A stretch of 64,000 bases of DNA from Hyphomonadaceae bacterium (GTDB taxonomy: Bacteria; Pseudomonadota; Alphaproteobacteria; Caulobacterales; Hyphomonadaceae): contig JALHLU010000003.1 in assembly GCA_022844345.1 (NCBI GenBank), forward strand, positions 1-64,000, read 5' to 3'. The position numbers and the translations under genes are program-made. Positions 44,430 through 55,439 of this stretch are shown one piece after another (within the stretch, counting starts at the first letter, position 1; each line of letters opens with the position of its first letter). Under the pieces are notes generated by a model. It saw only the letters and a list, made by a program, of their open reading frames with translations, made no database searches and was not told where the DNA came from.

Positions 44430-46839
44430 TCACCCGCCGCGCCGCGCGGTCTACAGCCTCGCGGCTGAACGGCAGCGGCGCATAGCCGCCCTCCGCCCAC
44501 AGCGGGAATAGATCGCGATAATGCGCGCTTGTGTAATCCGCCGATTGCCCCGGCGAATTGATGAACACCGAATTGTCCCACGCGCCCACGTCGAACACGA
44601 AGCGCACCGACGCCCCTGCCACCACGTTGAAGTCTGGCCCCCGCCATGTCTGCGCGCGCGGCGTCGAGGCCGAGCCCGGCGTCGCCAGCGGCCCTAAGCT
44701 CATCTGCGCCTTCATTTCGGGCGACGCGAGTACACCAATCGCCGGCTCCCATTTCGCAACGTGCAGGCGGCCCCACGCCCAACTGTGCGGGTCAGGTCCC
44801 AGTCGCCCGGCCAGCTCATCCGTCGCAGCCTTCAGCGTCTCGAGCATGACCTCGATACGCGCTTCACGGGGATTGGGGCCAAGGCGGGTGTCCGGATTTT
44901 CAAGATAGCCCACAATCGCCTCGAGATGCCCGCTTCCCACCAAGTCGCGCGCGGCAGGGGATGTGACCCGTGCAACGACAGCCCTTCCGAGATATTTGTT
45001 AGCCCACGTTTCGTAGATTGTGGCTGCAGGACTATCGATCGTCAGATTGCCATCCCATGCCGTCAGCAATTTGAGCGCGTGATCAACATTGATGCCCATC
45101 GTGCCGCCGGGAACATCCCTGACCAATTTCAGAAGGCGCTGCGCCTGAGGACTCACCGAGTCAGTCTGCAGCTGCATGGAATCGAGCAGGCTCACTTTCG
45201 GATCAGCCGCCAGCACTTCCTTGATCCGCGTCGCGCGCGAGGGATCGGTCCACTCATACGCAACCTTGCGATCCGCCGGATAGCCGGCCGGCAGATTGAA
45301 CTCGTTCGCCGTCGCGAAGAAACCCTCTTCGGGATTGAACGAGGACGGCAGCATGTCCTTTACAAGGAAGCCCTGCCACTCATAGCGGCCATCGCCGGGC
45401 ACAGGCATCAGGCCATCCCAGTTCTTGCGCACCGGCGTGCGGCCGGATGCCGCCCAACCGACATTGCCCTTCGTATCCGCATAGACAAGGTTCAGCGGCG
45501 GCGCGCCCCAATACTGACTCGCTTCCTTGAAATCGTCCCACGATTTCGCGTGCGTCAACCGTGTCGATCCGAAATAGCCCGCGACTCCCGGCTCGAACCA
45601 CACGCTGCGCATTGCAAACGCCCGCCGCTTGCCGGCATCCTGCGCCAACACCGGCCCATGCCGCGTGAACGTCAGCTCGATCTCGCGCGGGGTCTCGCCT
45701 TTCACCTCGATGGTCTCGCGCACCACCTTCATCGGTTCCCACCGGCCCTGATAGCGGTACGTGCCGGTGTTTGAGGCGCCGGTCTCGTAAACGTACAGGT
45801 CTTCCTGGTCCATTGCGAAGATGGTGATACCGAAAGCCACGTCGTTGTTGTGGCCCAGCGACACGCCAGGCAATGCTGGCTCGCCGGCTCCAATGATGTT
45901 CATCCCCGGCGCATTAAGCGCCACCACATAGCGCAGCGCCGGCACACCGAGTTGCCTGTGCGGATCGTTCGCCAGTATCGCTCGCCCTGTCTCCGACTTG
46001 GAAGGCGAGACAACCCAGTTGTTTGATCCCTCGTGCAGCTGCGCCTCCATCAATGCTGCAAGCTCTGAGTTCCCATCGCGCTCGGCCCGCTGACCCGGTA
46101 GCATGGCGGCGAAATCGACCTGCTTCGTCCCCAGCACATAGTCGTCAAGCACACTGGCCGGCACATCGCACGGATTGAGCCCCGCCGGCACGACGCGCTT
46201 GTGATCCGCCGGGTCGAGCTTGCGGCGTAGCTCGTCCGCCTCAACGCCCGCCGCACACGCCACCTGCGCCCGCGCCACTTCGGACGTCACGTTCGACACC
46301 AGCGCATGGCTGCGTATCCGCACGATGTCCTCGGCCTTCCACTCCTCTGGTGTTGATGATGTCAGCTGGAACTCGAGCGGCAGTGCCTTTGTCCCCGCCT
46401 TCACCTCGCCCACATAAGCGTTGACCCCTGCCGCGAAGGCCTCGGCCGATGCGCGCGCATCCGGCGCATAGGCGTTCCATTCCGCCTCCATGTCACCGCG
46501 ATAGAGGAATAGCCGCGCCGCGCGATCCTGCTCCACATAGGCCGGCCCGAACGACTTCGACAGCAGTCCCAGTCCGCGCTTGCGCCACAGGTCGATCTGC
46601 CACAGCCGATCGCGCGCGGCATTATAGCCCTGAAGGAAGAACGCGTCGCGCTGGGAGGCCGCATAGATGTGCGGCACCCCCCAGTGATCGACGACGATCT
46701 CGGCAGGCGCGGCGAGCCCCTTGACGCTCCAGTCGTCCCGGATGATCGCGGTGGAAGTTGGCGACTGGGCGGTGGCAGCCAGCGCCATTGTAACAGCGAT
46801 GGCGATGCCCGCCGCCAGCTTCTGCGTCCGCTTTGCCAT
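44407..46839 (-). CDS. Penicillin acylase-family N-terminal nucleophile hydrolase
   Basis: An 810-residue periplasmic amidohydrolase made as a precursor and cut into alpha and beta chains. Signal peptide 1-24 (ends AATAQ). The autocleavage site and nucleophile are in EGSNNWVV, Ser272. Alpha-chain motifs [10 protein letters not shown] and [17 protein letters not shown] are typical, as are NDPHRQL and [13 protein letters not shown] in the beta chain. Start is the ATG after GGAGGGCGGA. Family members hydrolyse acyl-homoserine lactones (quorum quenching), penicillins or cephalosporin side chains; AHL acylase is one possibility. It is divergent from the oxoprolinase gene with 80 bases between. Confidence 0.9.
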   Translation of the reverse strand: MAKRTQKLAAGIAIAVTMALAATAQSPTSTAIIRDDWSVKGLAAPAEIVVDHWGVPHIYAASQRDAFFLQGYNAARDRLWQIDLWRKRGLGLLSKSFGPAYVEQDRAARLFLYRGDMEAEWNAYAPDARASAEAFAAGVNAYVGEVKAGTKALPLEFQLTSSTPEEWKAEDIVRIRSHALVSNVTSEVARAQVACAAGVEADELRRKLDPADHKRVVPAGLNPCDVPASVLDDYVLGTKQVDFAAMLPGQRAERDGNSELAALMEAQLHEGSNNWVVSPSKSETGRAILANDPHRQLGVPALRYVVALNAPGMNIIGAGEPALPGVSLGHNNDVAFGITIFAMDQEDLYVYETGASNTGTYRYQGRWEPMKVVRETIEVKGETPREIELTFTRHGPVLAQDAGKRRAFAMRSVWFEPGVAGYFGSTRLTHAKSWDDFKEASQYWGAPPLNLVYADTKGNVGWAASGRTPVRKNWDGLMPVPGDGRYEWQGFLVKDMLPSSFNPEEGFFATANEFNLPAGYPADRKVAYEWTDPSRATRIKEVLAADPKVSLLDSMQLQTDSVSPQAQRLLKLVRDVPGGTMGINVDHALKLLTAWDGNLTIDSPAATIYETWANKYLGRAVVARVTSPAARDLVGSGHLEAIVGYLENPDTRLGPNPREARIEVMLETLKAATDELAGRLGPDPHSWAWGRLHVAKWEPAIGVLASPEMKAQMSLGPLATPGSASTPRAQTWRGPDFNVVAGASVRFVFDVGAWDNSVFINSPGQSADYTSAHYRDLFPLWAEGGYAPLPFSREAVDRAARRVITLKPAE

Positions 46840-46919
46840 TCCGCCCTCCACGTGTTTCGCGACCATTGATCCGCCCGCCGGGCTTGTCAAAGGGCGAGGG
46901 GCAAACCAACAGTCTCGCA

Positions 46920-49900
46920 ATGACCGGCTGGCAGTTCTGGATCGACAGGGGCGGCACCTTTACCGACGTGGTCGCGCGCTCGCCCGCCGGCCGCATGGTC
47001 GTGCGCAAGCTCCTGTCGGAGAATCCCGGGCGCTATGCCGATGCGGCTGTTGAAGCGGTGAGAACAATACTCGCCGAACACGGCGGCGGCATATCCGCCA
47101 TCAAGATGGGCACAACCGTCGCCACCAACGCCCTGCTCGAACGCAAGGGCGCCCCTACGCTCCTAGTTGTCACGGACGGCTTCGTGGACCTATTGGAGAT
47201 CGGCAACCAGGCGCGGCCGGACATCTTCGCCCGTCACATCATCAAACCAGACATGCTCTACACGCAGGTGATCGAGGCCGAGGAACGCATCACCGCCCAA
47301 GGCGAAGTCCTGAAGCCGCTGGACGAGTCCGCCATCCGCCGCAGACTTGAAGCCGCCCGCAAGAAGGGCGTCGCCAGCTGCGCCATCGCCCTGCTGCACG
47401 GCTGGGCCTATCCAGCACACGAAAAGCGCATTGCCGCCATCGCCCGCGAAGTCGGCTTCACCCACGTCTCCGTCAGCTCGGAAATTTCCGGCCTTATCCG
47501 CTACGTCCCCCGCGCAGACACCACGGTCGCTGACGCTTATCTCTCGCCCGTGCTGAACGCCTACGTCCAGCGTGTCGCCGGCGCGTTCGAAACGGACACG
47601 CGCCTTCTCTTCATGCAATCCAATGGCGGCCTCGTCGGCGCAGGCGCATTCCGCGGCGGCGATGCGGTTCTCTCCGGCCCGGCGGGGGGCGTCACCGGCA
47701 TGGCCGAGTCCGCCCGCCGCGCCGGCTTCACGAAGGCGCTCGGTTTCGACATGGGCGGCACATCGACGGATGTCTCCCACTATTCTGGCGCATATGAGCG
47801 CACCAACGACACCGTCGTCGCGGGCGTCCGCCTCACCACGCCCATGCTACAGGTTCACACCGTTGCAGCCGGCGGCGGCTCGATCTGCTATTTCGACGGC
47901 ACGCGCCTGCGCGTTGGTCCCAGATCCGCCGGCGCCGATCCCGGCCCCGCGTGCTATCGGCGCGGCGGCCCGCTGACGGTCACGGACTGCAACGTCCTCC
48001 TCGGCCGCGTTCGCCCCGAACACTTCCCCGCCATCTTCGGCCCCACTGGCGACAAACCGCTGGACACGAAGATCGTCGGCCAGCGTTTCGCCGATCTCTG
48101 CTGGGAAGTGAAACAGGCAACCGGGGCCGATATCACACCCGAAGCCGCCGCCGAAGGCTTCATCACCATCGCCAACCAGCACATGGCCGAAGCCATTCGC
48201 AAGATCTCGATCCAGCGCGGCTATGACCCGCGCGAGTACGTGCTCTGTGCGTTCGGCGGCGCCGGGGGCCAGCATGCCTGCGCCGTGGCCGACGCCGTCG
48301 GCGCTCGCAGCGTGCTGCTGCATCCGCTGGCAGGCGTCCTCTCCGCCTGGGGCATCGGCCTCGCCGATCTGCGCATGATCCGCGAAATGTCCGTCGAAAG
48401 CCCTCTCGGCGCCGATGCAGCGGAAACCATCAGCACACTCCGATCGGCCGCCACGCTGGCGCTGCAACAGCAAGGCTTAGCATCCGCTGACATCAGCACG
48501 ATCGTCACTGCCCACTTGCGCTATGAGGGCGGCGAGGCGGCGATCCCTCTGGAATGGTCCGACCCGACCACGCTGAAAGCCGCATTCGAATCCGTCCACC
48601 TTCAGCGCTTCGGCTTCATCGATCCCGGCCGCCCCATCATCATCGCCCGCATCTCCGCTGAAGCCATCGGTCGCGGCGCTGACCCAGGCAACACCGCCAT
48701 CCAACTGCCAACCGCGGCGCCAACCCGCATCCCTCTTGCCTCCGTACGCGTCTCCGGCGCGCTCCGCGACATCCCCGTGCTCCGTCGCGAAACGCTCCCC
48801 GCCGGGTTCACCATCAACGGGCCGGCCCTCATTCTCGAGGCCGGCGCAACCACTTTCGTCGACGATGGCTGGCATGCCGAGATCACGCCCCTGGGCGACC
48901 TGCTGCTCACGCGCACCACCGCTGAGTCGCCACGCGCCATCGGCGCAGACGCGGACCCGATCCTGCTCGAAATCTTCAACAACCGCTTCATGGCGGTGGC
49001 TGAGGAAATGGGCCTCGCCCTGCAGACCACAGCCGCGTCGGTCAACATCCGCGAGCGCCTCGATTTCTCGTGCGCGGTATTCGACGCCACCGGCGGCCTC
49101 GTCGCCAACGCGCCGCATATCCCGGTCCATCTCGGCTCGATGAGCGCCTCCATCCGCGCCGTCATATCTGCACGCGCGAATGACGGTCGCGGCATGAAGC
49201 CCGGCGACATCTACATGCTCAACGCCCCCCATGCCGGCGGCACGCACCTGCCGGACATCACCGTCATCGCCCCTATCATCCTGTCCGGCGAGAGCACCCC
49301 CGCCTTCTTCACCGCCGCTCGCGGCCACCACGCGGACGTCGGCGGAATAACCCCCGGCTCCATGCCGCCCGACAGCCGCACGGTCGAAGACGAAGGCGTG
49401 CTGATCGAGAACTTTCTGCTGGTCGAATCCGGCCATCTGCGCGAGACGGAAACCAGGGCCATCTTCGCAACCGGCCCGCATCCCGCGCGCGACATCGACC
49501 GCAACCTGGCAGACATGAAAGCGCAGATCGCCGCCTGCCTGCGCGGCGGCGAAGAACTCGGCCGCCTCGTCCAGCACTACGGACGCGAGGGCGTCGCCGC
49601 CTACATGCGGCATGTGCAGGACAACGCCGCCGAACACATCCGCCGCGTCATCGACACGCTGGAGCCCGGCCAGTTCGAAGCTCCAATGGACAACGGCGCC
49701 GTCATCCGGCTCACCGTAAAGCCAGACAAGGCCGCCCGCCGCGTTACACTCGACTTCACAGGGACCTCGCCGCAGAGCGAAGCCAACTTCAACGCCCCGC
49801 TCGGCATCACGCACGCCGCGGTCCTCTATGTCTTCCGCACGCTGGTCGACGACGCCATTCCGCTTAACGAAGGTTGCCTGGCGCCCATCGACATCATTGT

Positions 49901-50498
49901 GCCCGAGGGCTGCCTGCTGAACCCGCGCCCCGGGGCCGCCGTGGTGGCGGGGAATGTGGAAACCTCAATGGTGGTGGTCGATGCGCTCTACGGCGCGCTC
50001 GGCCGCCTGGCGGCGTCGCAAGGTACTATGAACAACTTCACCTTTGGTGACGAGCGTTACCAGTACTACGAAACCATTTGCGGCGGCTCCGGCGCTGGCC
50101 CGGGTTTCGACGGCGCCTCCGCCGTGCAGACCCATATGACCAATTCGCGCCTCACCGACCCGGAAATCCTCGAGTCGCGCTATCCGATCCTCATCGAATG
50201 CTTCGACATCCGCCGCGGTTCTGGCGGTCCCGGCAAGCACAAGGGCGGCGATGGAGCCCTGCGCACCATCCGCTTCCTGCAGCCGATGACCGCCGCCATC
50301 CTCTCCAACCGCCGCTCGACCGTCCCCTTCGGTCTCGCCGGCGGAGGGGCAGGCGCCGCCGGCCGCAACGCCGTCCGCCGCGCCAATGGCGAGGTCGAAA
50401 ACCTGCCCGCCACGGCAAGAACTGACATGAACACCGGCGATGCTTTCATCATCGAAACCCCCGGCGGCGGCGGCTATGGGGAGCCCGTAAAGGAATGA
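46920..50498 (+). CDS. 5-oxoprolinase (fused hydantoinase A/B)
   Basis: A 1192-residue ATP-dependent enzyme: hydantoinase A half (about 1-690: [56 protein letters not shown]) and hydantoinase B half (about 690-1190: [59 protein letters not shown]). It hydrolyses 5-oxoproline (or a hydantoin) with ATP. Full length for the fused type. Start is the ATG at MTGWQFWID. It overlaps the DUF2891 gene by four bases (ATGA). Confidence 0.92.
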   Translation: MTGWQFWIDRGGTFTDVVARSPAGRMVVRKLLSENPGRYADAAVEAVRTILAEHGGGISAIKMGTTVATNALLERKGAPTLLVVTDGFVDLLEIGNQARPDIFARHIIKPDMLYTQVIEAEERITAQGEVLKPLDESAIRRRLEAARKKGVASCAIALLHGWAYPAHEKRIAAIAREVGFTHVSVSSEISGLIRYVPRADTTVADAYLSPVLNAYVQRVAGAFETDTRLLFMQSNGGLVGAGAFRGGDAVLSGPAGGVTGMAESARRAGFTKALGFDMGGTSTDVSHYSGAYERTNDTVVAGVRLTTPMLQVHTVAAGGGSICYFDGTRLRVGPRSAGADPGPACYRRGGPLTVTDCNVLLGRVRPEHFPAIFGPTGDKPLDTKIVGQRFADLCWEVKQATGADITPEAAAEGFITIANQHMAEAIRKISIQRGYDPREYVLCAFGGAGGQHACAVADAVGARSVLLHPLAGVLSAWGIGLADLRMIREMSVESPLGADAAETISTLRSAATLALQQQGLASADISTIVTAHLRYEGGEAAIPLEWSDPTTLKAAFESVHLQRFGFIDPGRPIIIARISAEAIGRGADPGNTAIQLPTAAPTRIPLASVRVSGALRDIPVLRRETLPAGFTINGPALILEAGATTFVDDGWHAEITPLGDLLLTRTTAESPRAIGADADPILLEIFNNRFMAVAEEMGLALQTTAASVNIRERLDFSCAVFDATGGLVANAPHIPVHLGSMSASIRAVISARANDGRGMKPGDIYMLNAPHAGGTHLPDITVIAPIILSGESTPAFFTAARGHHADVGGITPGSMPPDSRTVEDEGVLIENFLLVESGHLRETETRAIFATGPHPARDIDRNLADMKAQIAACLRGGEELGRLVQHYGREGVAAYMRHVQDNAAEHIRRVIDTLEPGQFEAPMDNGAVIRLTVKPDKAARRVTLDFTGTSPQSEANFNAPLGITHAAVLYVFRTLVDDAIPLNEGCLAPIDIIVPEGCLLNPRPGAAVVAGNVETSMVVVDALYGALGRLAASQGTMNNFTFGDERYQYYETICGGSGAGPGFDGASAVQTHMTNSRLTDPEILESRYPILIECFDIRRGSGGPGKHKGGDGALRTIRFLQPMTAAILSNRRSTVPFGLAGGGAGAAGRNAVRRANGEVENLPATARTDMNTGDAFIIETPGGGGYGEPVKE

Positions 50499-51496
50499 CC
50501 CGACTCACGCCCGACCTCGCAGAGAAGTTCGTGAAGCTCGCACTCGGTCACGTTGCGCGCGAGTATCCCAACAAGATGGACCATGTAATGTCGGGCCCGG
50601 ACGACATCATTGGCCCGCGCGCCGCCCATCCTGTCTTCTTTGGTTCATACGACTGGCATTCCTGCGTCCACGGCTATTGGTTGATGGCCCGCGCGCTGCG
50701 CCGCCATCCGGACTTCGCCGCCGCCCCACGCATCCGCGCAATCTTCGCCGAAGGGGTCACCCCCGCCAATGTCGCGGCCGAAGTGGAATACCTCGCCCGC
50801 CCGTCCGCACGCGGCTTCGAGCGGCCCTATGGCTGGGGCTGGCTGCTCGCGCTGCAGGCCGAACTCGAGCTGCACACGGAAGGCGAACTTGCCGCCGCCG
50901 CCGTCAACCTGCGGCCGCTCGCCGAAGCCTTCGCCCAACGCTTCCACGCCTTCCTGCCGCTATGCGACTATCCGGTCCGCACCGGCGTCCACACCTCTAC
51001 CGCATTCGCCATCCGCATGGCCGCCGACTGGTCCGAAGCCTTCGAGCCGCGTCTCTACGACCTGATGCGCGAGAAATGCCTCGCCTGGTATGGCGGCGAC
51101 CGCGACTGTCAGGCGTGGGAGCCATCGCAGGACGATTTTCTCTCGCCTGCACTCATGGAAGTGGAATGCATGCGCCGCATGCTCTCGCCGCCATCATTCC
51201 GCGAATGGCTCGGCCGGTTCCTGCCGCGCCTCGCGCAGGGCCACCCCACCCAGCTGTTCGCCCCACCAAAAGTCAGCGACCGCACAGACGGCAAGATCGC
51301 CCACCTGGACGGCCTCAACTTCTCGCGCGCCTGGTGCTGGCGCGCCCTGGCCGCACAGCTGGGCGATCACCCCATCTCGCAACGCGCCAACGAAGCCGCC
51401 GACCGCCACATCGACGCCAGCCTGCCGCACGTTTCCGGCGACTACATGGGCGAACACTGGCTCGCGACGTTCGCGATGCTCGCGCTGGATGTATGA
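50495..51496 (+). CDS. DUF2891 protein
   Basis: A 333-residue soluble protein of the DUF2891 family: [22 protein letters not shown] with conserved Trp/His, [29 protein letters not shown] and [19 protein letters not shown]. The fold looks like an alpha-alpha toroid of carbohydrate-active enzymes; activity is unknown. Coupled to the oxoprolinase by ATGA overlap, so a role in the same pathway is plausible. Confidence 0.85.
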   Translation: MTRLTPDLAEKFVKLALGHVAREYPNKMDHVMSGPDDIIGPRAAHPVFFGSYDWHSCVHGYWLMARALRRHPDFAAAPRIRAIFAEGVTPANVAAEVEYLARPSARGFERPYGWGWLLALQAELELHTEGELAAAAVNLRPLAEAFAQRFHAFLPLCDYPVRTGVHTSTAFAIRMAADWSEAFEPRLYDLMREKCLAWYGGDRDCQAWEPSQDDFLSPALMEVECMRRMLSPPSFREWLGRFLPRLAQGHPTQLFAPPKVSDRTDGKIAHLDGLNFSRAWCWRALAAQLGDHPISQRANEAADRHIDASLPHVSGDYMGEHWLATFAMLALDV

Positions 51497-51500
51497 GGGC

Positions 51501-52067
51501 CTACGTCGCCCCCAACTCCGCAACCAACCACGCCCGTGCCGCGCGCCATTGACGCTTCACCGTGCGCACGGACACGCCATCCAGTTCGGCAATCTCGTCC
51601 AGCGTCAGCCCCGCGAAATAGCGGCGGTCCACCAGCCGCGCATGATCGGGAGCCACGGCCTCCAGCTTGGTCAGGGCGCGGTCGAGGTCTTCAAGGTCGA
51701 TCGTCTGAGCCCCCATTTCGGGCGGCAGCTCGGTGGAAACCGGCGGCGGCTGGCGCTTCTGCGCCCGCATGCGGCGGATTTCATCGATAAGGATCTGGCG
51801 CATCACGCGCGCGGACAGAGACAGGAAATGCGTCCGTCCCTTGAACTCCAACCGGTCGAGACCCGAAAGCCGGATCACCGCCTCATGCGCAAGGTCGGTC
51901 GGCTGGATCTTGAGAGCCGCCGCATCGCCATTGAGAACGCGGCCCGCAACCCGGCGAAATTCATCGTAGTGGGCCCGCAGCAAAGCGTCCCGCGCCGCGC
52001 TTAGTTCGCGCGCTTTTTCACCTTGCCCGTTCAACTCGGTCACGCGGCAACACCCCTGCGCGATCAT
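51501..52067 (-). CDS. ECF-type RNA polymerase sigma factor
   Basis: A 188-residue sigma-70 family regulator. Region 2 has LRAHYDEFRRVAGRVL and the QPTDLAHEAVIRLSGL segment typical of the Sig-70_X6 subgroup; region 4 ends with the helix-turn-helix LTLDEIAELDGVSVRTVKRQWRAARAWL. A GTG eight codons in (VTELNG) is an alternative start. Members of this subgroup often sit near Ser/Thr kinases, but no anti-sigma or kinase gene is adjacent. The regulon is unknown. Confidence 0.88.
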   Translation of the reverse strand: MIAQGCCRVTELNGQGEKARELSAARDALLRAHYDEFRRVAGRVLNGDAAALKIQPTDLAHEAVIRLSGLDRLEFKGRTHFLSLSARVMRQILIDEIRRMRAQKRQPPPVSTELPPEMGAQTIDLEDLDRALTKLEAVAPDHARLVDRRYFAGLTLDEIAELDGVSVRTVKRQWRAARAWLVAELGAT

Positions 52068-52411
52068 AAACCACGCAGGGACTAACCCTGCAATTACCGG
52101 ACCTGCTTAGCGTATTGCTGGTCTTGCGGAAGAAATGTGGAACCGTCCTGACCCGAATCAGCCCCCGGCCGCGCTTACCCACATGAAGGCTTTAACTGCG
52201 GGCGGCTGGCCTCCATCCAGCCCCTGTCGGGGGCCAGTGCGGCGGCGTGCGGTCTCCGGGTAACACCCCTCTTCGGACCCCCACGACGCGGCACTGCGCA
52301 GGCTACATGGCCGTGCGCGCGGCGGGTCTGCTGTCCGGCTGGATGGATATCACCAACTGCTTCCAGCCTGACCAGCAGCTCCGCCGAGGCGGCCAAGGTG
52401 AAATCCGGCGC
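52068..52411. other. Spacer between ECF sigma and tRNA-Ser
   Basis: A 344-base GC-rich stretch with no credible gene. It contains several short inverted repeats and the motif GGTCAGGCTGGAAGCAG on the minus strand, which resembles but does not match SRP RNA domain IV. Confidence 0.45.
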
Positions 52412-52501
52412 TGGCGGAGAGGAAGGGATTCGAACCCTCGATACCGTTACCGGTATACACCCTTAGCAGGGGTGCGCCTTCGACCACTCGGCCACCTCCC
52501 C
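52412..52501 (-). tRNA. tRNA-Ser (GCT)
   Basis: A 90-nt type II tRNA with a long variable arm. Acceptor GGGGAGG pairs CCTCTCC (one G-U), followed by G and encoded CCA at 52412-52414. The loop CTGCTAA places anticodon GCT at 52465-52467 (read on minus). The T-arm GGTTCGAATCC is canonical. Confidence 0.96.
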
Positions 52502-52592
52502 ACTGCGCGGTCGCCCCGGCCAGACGGCCGACGGCGAGGGGCCTTCCTAGCCGGTTTCAGGCCCGGTGCAAGCCTTGACTGCAACCCAAGCC

Positions 52593-52612
52593 AAAAGCCC
52601 GGATATCCCGGG
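52593..52612 (-). terminator. Weak terminator after glpV
   Basis: On the minus strand CCCGG-GATAT-CCGGG is followed by C and TTTT, about 100 bases past the stop of the glycerol-binding protein gene. The stem is short, so termination is only likely. Confidence 0.45.
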
Positions 52613-52709
52613 GCGAACGGGCACGCGCGCGCCCGCCCCTATCCGATTGTCGCACTTCGACCCAACCGCGGCTTGCAGGCGTCGCCTGGCGGGACGCAGC
52701 TCGTTGCAG

Positions 52710-54464
52710 CTACTGCTTCCAGCTTTGGATCAGCGTGTCGTAATCGACGGTTTCGGGGGCCGGGTCTTCGCTCGCCAGTTTCGGCTTCGGCGCGCCAGGC
52801 CGATCGAACCAGACCTGCGCGGGCTCCTCCGGGTTCAGCTTCGGCCCCAGTTCGCCCTGTTCGCCGACCTGTTCGAGGCGGCCCATCACCTCTTCCTGCG
52901 CCTTGCACAGCGCGTCCATCGCCTGTTGCGGCGTCTTGGTGCCGGCCGCCGCATCGCCGATATTCTGCCACCACAGTTGTGAGAGTTTCGGGTAGTCTGG
53001 GACGTTAGTGCCGGTCGGCGACCACTGCGTCCGCGCCGGCGAGCGATAGAACTCCACCAGCCCGCCCAGCTTCGGCGCGCGATCAGTGAACGACTGGTGC
53101 TGGATCGTGCTCTCGCGGATGAAGGTGAGGCCAACATGGCTCTTCTTCACGTCCACCGTCTTGGACGTGACGAACTGCGCGTAGAGCCATGCTGCCTTCG
53201 CACGATCAACCGGTGTGTTCGACATGATGGTCCACGACCCGGCGTCCTGATAGCCGAGCTTCTGGCCCTCTTCCCAGTAGGCGCCGTGCGGCGAGGGCGC
53301 GACGCGCCATTTCGGCGTGCCATCGGCGTTCACCACCGGCAGCCCCTCCTTCACCATGTCTGCGGTGAAGGTGGTGTACCAGAACATCTGCTGCGCGATC
53401 TCGCCCTGCGAGGGGATCGGGCCGGACTCCGAGAACGTCATGCCCTGCGCGGCCGGCGGCGCGTACTTCTTCAGCCAGTCGAGATACTTGGCGATCGCGT
53501 AGACCGAGGCTGGTCCGTTGGTGTCCCCGCCGCGCGCGACACACGATCCCACGGGTCGCGAATTCTCGTCGACGCGTATGCCCCACTCATCAACCGGGAA
53601 ACCATTGGGATGGCCGTTGGTCTTGTCGCCATTGCCCGCCATCGACAACCAGGAGTCGGTAAAGCGCCAGCCGAGCGAAGGATCCTTCTTGCCGTAATCC
53701 ATGTGGCCATAGACCGGCTTGCCGTCGATCTGACGCCCCGTGAAGAACTCGGCGATGTCCTCATACGCCGACCAGTTCACTGGCACGCCGAGATCGTAGC
53801 CGTACCTCGCCTTGAAGTCGGCCTTGTTCTTCGCATCGCTGAACCAGTCATACCGGAACCAGTAGAGGTTCGCGAATTGCTGGTCGGGAAGCTGATAGAG
53901 CTTGCCATCCGGCCCGGTCGTGAAGCTCGCGCCGATGAAATCGGCCATGTCCAGCGTCGGGCTGGTCACGTCCTTGCCCTCGCCCGCCATCCAGTCGGTC
54001 AGGTTGCGCACCTGCTGGTAACGCCAATGCGTGCCGATCAGGTCGCTATCGTTCACATAGGCGTCGTAGGTGTTCTCGCCCGACTGCATCTGCCGCTGCA
54101 GGCGATCCACCACATCTCCCTCGCCGATGGTGAGGTGCGTGACCTTGATCCCCGTAATCGCAGAGAAGGCAGGCGCCAGCACGCGCGATTCATAATCGTG
54201 CGTCGCGATGTTCTCGGAAACAACGCTGATCTCCATGCCCTGGAAAGGCGCGGCGGCATTGGCGAACCAGGTCAGCTCGGCTTCCTGCGCCGCGCGGTCA
54301 AGCGTCGACATCGCGCCGATTTCGGCGTCAAGGAATTTCGCGATCTCGGCCGCGGCGTTGGGATTGGGGTCCTTGGAGACCGTCTGGTTCGGCCCGCACG
54401 CCGCCAGCGCCCCGGCCGCGACCATGGAAATGCCAAGCGCGCGCAGGCGCATGTTGAGCCGCAT
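52710..54464 (-). CDS. glpV: Glycerol-type ABC transporter, substrate-binding lipoprotein
   Basis: A 584-residue extracytoplasmic binding protein of the large carbohydrate-binding family (lipobox ALAAC, Cys23). It has MEISVVSENIATHDYESRVLAPAF, EGDVVDRLQRQM, DAYVNDSDLIG, QLPDQQFANLYWFRYDW, and the C-terminal LCKAQEEVMGRLE, typical of GlpV-type proteins. GGGAGG before the ATG fixes the start. It closes the operon glpS-T-P-Q-...-DUF2160-glpV. The glycerol assignment rests on the gene set; other polyols are possible. Confidence 0.85.
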   Translation of the reverse strand: MRLNMRLRALGISMVAAGALAACGPNQTVSKDPNPNAAAEIAKFLDAEIGAMSTLDRAAQEAELTWFANAAAPFQGMEISVVSENIATHDYESRVLAPAFSAITGIKVTHLTIGEGDVVDRLQRQMQSGENTYDAYVNDSDLIGTHWRYQQVRNLTDWMAGEGKDVTSPTLDMADFIGASFTTGPDGKLYQLPDQQFANLYWFRYDWFSDAKNKADFKARYGYDLGVPVNWSAYEDIAEFFTGRQIDGKPVYGHMDYGKKDPSLGWRFTDSWLSMAGNGDKTNGHPNGFPVDEWGIRVDENSRPVGSCVARGGDTNGPASVYAIAKYLDWLKKYAPPAAQGMTFSESGPIPSQGEIAQQMFWYTTFTADMVKEGLPVVNADGTPKWRVAPSPHGAYWEEGQKLGYQDAGSWTIMSNTPVDRAKAAWLYAQFVTSKTVDVKKSHVGLTFIRESTIQHQSFTDRAPKLGGLVEFYRSPARTQWSPTGTNVPDYPKLSQLWWQNIGDAAAGTKTPQQAMDALCKAQEEVMGRLEQVGEQGELGPKLNPEEPAQVWFDRPGAPKPKLASEDPAPETVDYDTLIQSWKQ

Positions 54465-54506
54465 AGGATCCTCCCTGCCGGCGCTCTCTCGGCGCCGAGT
54501 CGAGGA

Positions 54507-54794
54507 TCAACCAAACCGGAAAACGACCGCCGCGTAAACCACCGCCGCAACGGAAGCCCACCAGAGCGGCAATTCCATCGGCGCAAGGGCGATCCAGGCG
54601 AGGTGGATGAAGGCTGCGCCCAGCAGGCTGAGGAAGAACCGGTCCCCCCGCTGAGTCGCCACGCCGAACATGCCCACACGCGGTTCGTTGTTGGGAGCAA
54701 GCTTGGCAAGGAACCCCAGAAGCGCCAGCGCCAGCGCAATCCCGCCGAAAAACAGCGCCGTCGGCAGCGTCCATCCCATCCACGCAAAAGTCAT
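54507..54794 (-). CDS. DUF2160 small membrane protein of glycerol transporter operon
   Basis: A 95-residue protein with three hydrophobic helices (FFGGIALALALLGFLAKLAP; FFLSLLGAAFIHLAWIAL; WWASVAAVVYAAVVF). It starts MTFAWMGWT. Proteins of this family (DUF2160) are found in glpSTPQ-V operons of alphaproteobacteria and probably assist the transporter, but the role is not known. The start overlaps the stop of the upstream small membrane gene by four bases. Confidence 0.82.
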   Translation of the reverse strand: MTFAWMGWTLPTALFFGGIALALALLGFLAKLAPNNEPRVGMFGVATQRGDRFFLSLLGAAFIHLAWIALAPMELPLWWASVAAVVYAAVVFRFG

Positions 54795-55030
54795 GGGCTC
54801 TTGCCCTTGATCGCCCGCGCGCCAGCGCCCTGAATGAAGATACCGACCAGCACTACGGCCGCTCCAGCAATCCCGGCGAACATGCCGGGCGTCCGCTGTC
54901 CCAGGAAGTAGAACACCATGGCGAGGCCGCCGCCGAAGATCATTCCGAACATCACCAGACCCGCGCCAATCATGAACTGGCGCTGGCCCTTCTTGAATCG
55001 TTCAGCCTGCTCGTCGGCGGCGTCCGTCAT
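54791..55030 (-). CDS. Small two-helix membrane protein
   Basis: A 79-residue protein: charged N-terminus (ADEQAERFKKGQRQF), then two hydrophobic helices (MIGAGLVMFGMIFGGGLAMVFYFLG and FAGIAGAAVVLVGIFIQGAGA) and a basic end. Not recognised. Embedded in the glp operon between the 86-residue membrane gene and DUF2160, overlapping DUF2160 by four bases. Confidence 0.7.
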   Translation of the reverse strand: MTDAADEQAERFKKGQRQFMIGAGLVMFGMIFGGGLAMVFYFLGQRTPGMFAGIAGAAVVLVGIFIQGAGARAIKGKSP

Positions 55031-55034
55031 GCGC

Positions 55035-55295
55035 TTATCGCCTGCTAGCACGGGCGTCACGGATGGTGGTGAAGCCCCACCAGAACACGCCCGCGCCGAC
55101 CAGCAGCGCAAGCCACGACAGCGCGCCGATGGGCCCGCCGAGAATGCCCAGCCATACGGCCTTGAGCACCGAGGAAAGAATGATTCCGATGCCGCCCAGT
55201 CCAATCAGCAAGGCGCCGAACAGCGTGAGCTGGCGTCCCTGTGCTTCCTTGCGGGCGTTGGTGGCTTCGGGAGGGGTGTAACCGTATCTGGCCAT
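55035..55295 (-). CDS. Small two-helix membrane protein
   Basis: An 86-residue protein starting MARYGYTPPEATNARKE, with two hydrophobic helices (FGALLIGLGGIGIILSSVLKAVWLG and IGALSWLALLVGAGVFWWGF) and a basic C-terminus. Not recognised, resembles the adjacent 79-residue gene in architecture. AGGAGA about six bases before the ATG. It follows the PLC-like gene after about 145 bases. Confidence 0.7.
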   Translation of the reverse strand: MARYGYTPPEATNARKEAQGRQLTLFGALLIGLGGIGIILSSVLKAVWLGILGGPIGALSWLALLVGAGVFWWGFTTIRDARASRR

Positions 55296-55439
55296 TTGTT
55301 TTCTCCTGGCTCTGGTTCTTGCGTTTCTACTCGTATCTGCCAGCCCGCCCTCTTGTGCCGTATCGGGGCGTTGACCCTTCAAGAATACCAGATTTGTCCA
55401 GGAAGTCATGCGGCCCGGATTTGGGCCGTTTCGCCCTCC

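Noticed and set aside
52357-52373. Minus-strand motif GGTCAGGCTGGAAGCAG, like SRP RNA domain IV
   Set aside because: It lacks the conserved AGG-UCC-GGAA-GGA-AGCAGCC helix; three base pairs are missing and the flanks do not form the expected long helix.
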